Source of the DNA: Nitrospinaceae bacterium UBA7883
Lineage (GTDB): Bacteria > Nitrospinota_A > UBA7883
Reading direction: 5' to 3'
Length of the DNA: 64,000 nt
NCBI GenBank assembly: GCA_002500605.1
Contig: DLRR01000021.1
Coordinates: forward strand, 62,001-126,000
Position numbers and translations under genes: made by a program. The stretch's first letter is position 1. Each line of letters starts with the position of its first letter. Shown here piece after piece: positions 63,710 through 64,000 of the stretch. A model generated the notes under the pieces. That model had not been told where the DNA came from and searched no databases. It saw only the letters and a program-made list of their open reading frames with translations.

Positions 63710-64000
63710 ATGGACACTTTATTGCAAGAATTCGTTACTTACCTCGTTGTAGAGAAGAATCGGTCTGCAAATACCATCGTAGCTTATCGCGGAGACGCAA
63801 AGCGGTTCTTAGAATTAGTGGGTTACAAAGGGCCTGAGACCTTGAATGCATTGTTGCCTTCAGATATATCTAACTATATGAATATACTTAAAAAAAATTC
63901 CCTTTCGCCGGCCTCGCTTGCCAGAAACCTTGCATCAGTGAAGGTATTGTTCAACTTCCTTATACTTGAAGGGATTGTGGACAACAATTTAACGTCGACT
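63710..64000 (+). CDS. Xer-type tyrosine recombinase, N-terminal part
   Basis: 97 residues to the window edge. LLQEFVTYLVVEKNRSANTIVAYRGDAKRFLELV and SPASLARNLASVKVLFNFLILEGIVDNN are the core-binding (SAM-like) domain of XerC/XerD. The catalytic domain lies outside. A chromosomal Xer protein is more likely than a phage integrase given the neighbours. Confidence 0.88.
   Translation, partial: MDTLLQEFVTYLVVEKNRSANTIVAYRGDAKRFLELVGYKGPETLNALLPSDISNYMNILKKNSLSPASLARNLASVKVLFNFLILEGIVDNNLTST

Noticed and set aside
63710..64000. Phage or genomic-island integrase
   Set aside because: Neighbours are housekeeping genes and the tRNA is 50 kb away with no duplicated attachment site visible.
1..64000. 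CRISPR arrays, insertion sequences, rRNA genes, sigma-54 promoter sites
   Set aside because: No regularly spaced repeats, transposase signatures, rRNA or convincing TGGCAC-N5-TTGC sites were noticed.

Overview
The window is an AT-rich stretch of chromosome from a Gram-negative, respiring bacterium. Lipopolysaccharide genes (an MsbA-type flippase, a family 9 glycosyltransferase, an O-antigen ligase), a split pair of ATP synthase b subunits (one with a signal-like N terminus), RNase Y with YmdB, and a complete set of complex I membrane subunits fit a marine 'deltaproteobacteria-like' lineage (SAR324/Desulfobacterota sensu lato). That placement is inferred from gene content and order; no rRNA is present to settle it. 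Almost all of the window is densely packed core genome, with no transposase, phage module or CRISPR array. The first gene (HEAT repeats) and the last (XerC/D-type recombinase) are cut by the window edges.

Layout. 1-8.9 kb: a HEAT-repeat protein, a sensor kinase/sigma-54 activator pair with overlapping genes, a DUF420 membrane protein, a tandem universal stress protein carrying a C-terminal PCP_red-like domain, an SDR epimerase, then ymdB-rny on the minus strand. 10.4-11.5 kb: about 1 kb with no conventional gene but many RNA-like structures, a diverged direct repeat and a strong minus-strand terminator, ending at a small ribbon-helix-helix regulator. 11.8-13.9 kb: an HtrA/Do protease whose ribosome-binding region sits in a 12-bp tandem repeat, an orphan PDZ-domain fragment, and tRNA-His. 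14.2-20.0 kb: atpF'-F-H-A-G-D-C, without the a and c subunits. 20.0-24.1 kb: an NDUFA9-like reductase, a class I amidotransferase-like hydrolase, rplU-rpmA-obgE.

24.5-39.3 kb: a long complex I operon nuoFG-ABCDHIJKLMN. NuoF is a long, HndC-like form with an N-terminal thioredoxin-fold domain and a C-terminal 2x[4Fe-4S] domain, and no separate nuoE is seen. 39.4-44.2 kb: a MobA-like nucleotidyltransferase and a TPR protein, then the ribosomal cluster rpsF-ssb-rpsR-DUF2232-rplI on the minus strand. 44.5-50.4 kb: an unrecognised protein, the LPS genes, a DksA/TraR zinc-finger protein and a lytic transglycosylase. 50.5-55 kb: gatB, rsgA, pdxJ and a MarC-family protein. 55.1-60.1 kb, minus strand: an arsenosugar-type radical SAM protein (ArsS) with its AhpD-like companion, a UbiD-family decarboxylase and gpmI. 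60.5-64 kb: accB-accC, a metallo-beta-lactamase-fold hydrolase, a small four-cysteine protein and the start of a Xer-type recombinase.

Together these genes describe aerobic or quinone-linked respiration (complex I and F1Fo ATPase), fatty-acid synthesis, LPS assembly, translation, RNA turnover and envelope stress. The least ordinary parts are the structured non-coding kilobase upstream of rny, the stress protein/PCP_red fusion, the nuoE-less complex I operon, and the arsenosugar pair. Nothing here amounts to a clear new defence or mobile system.
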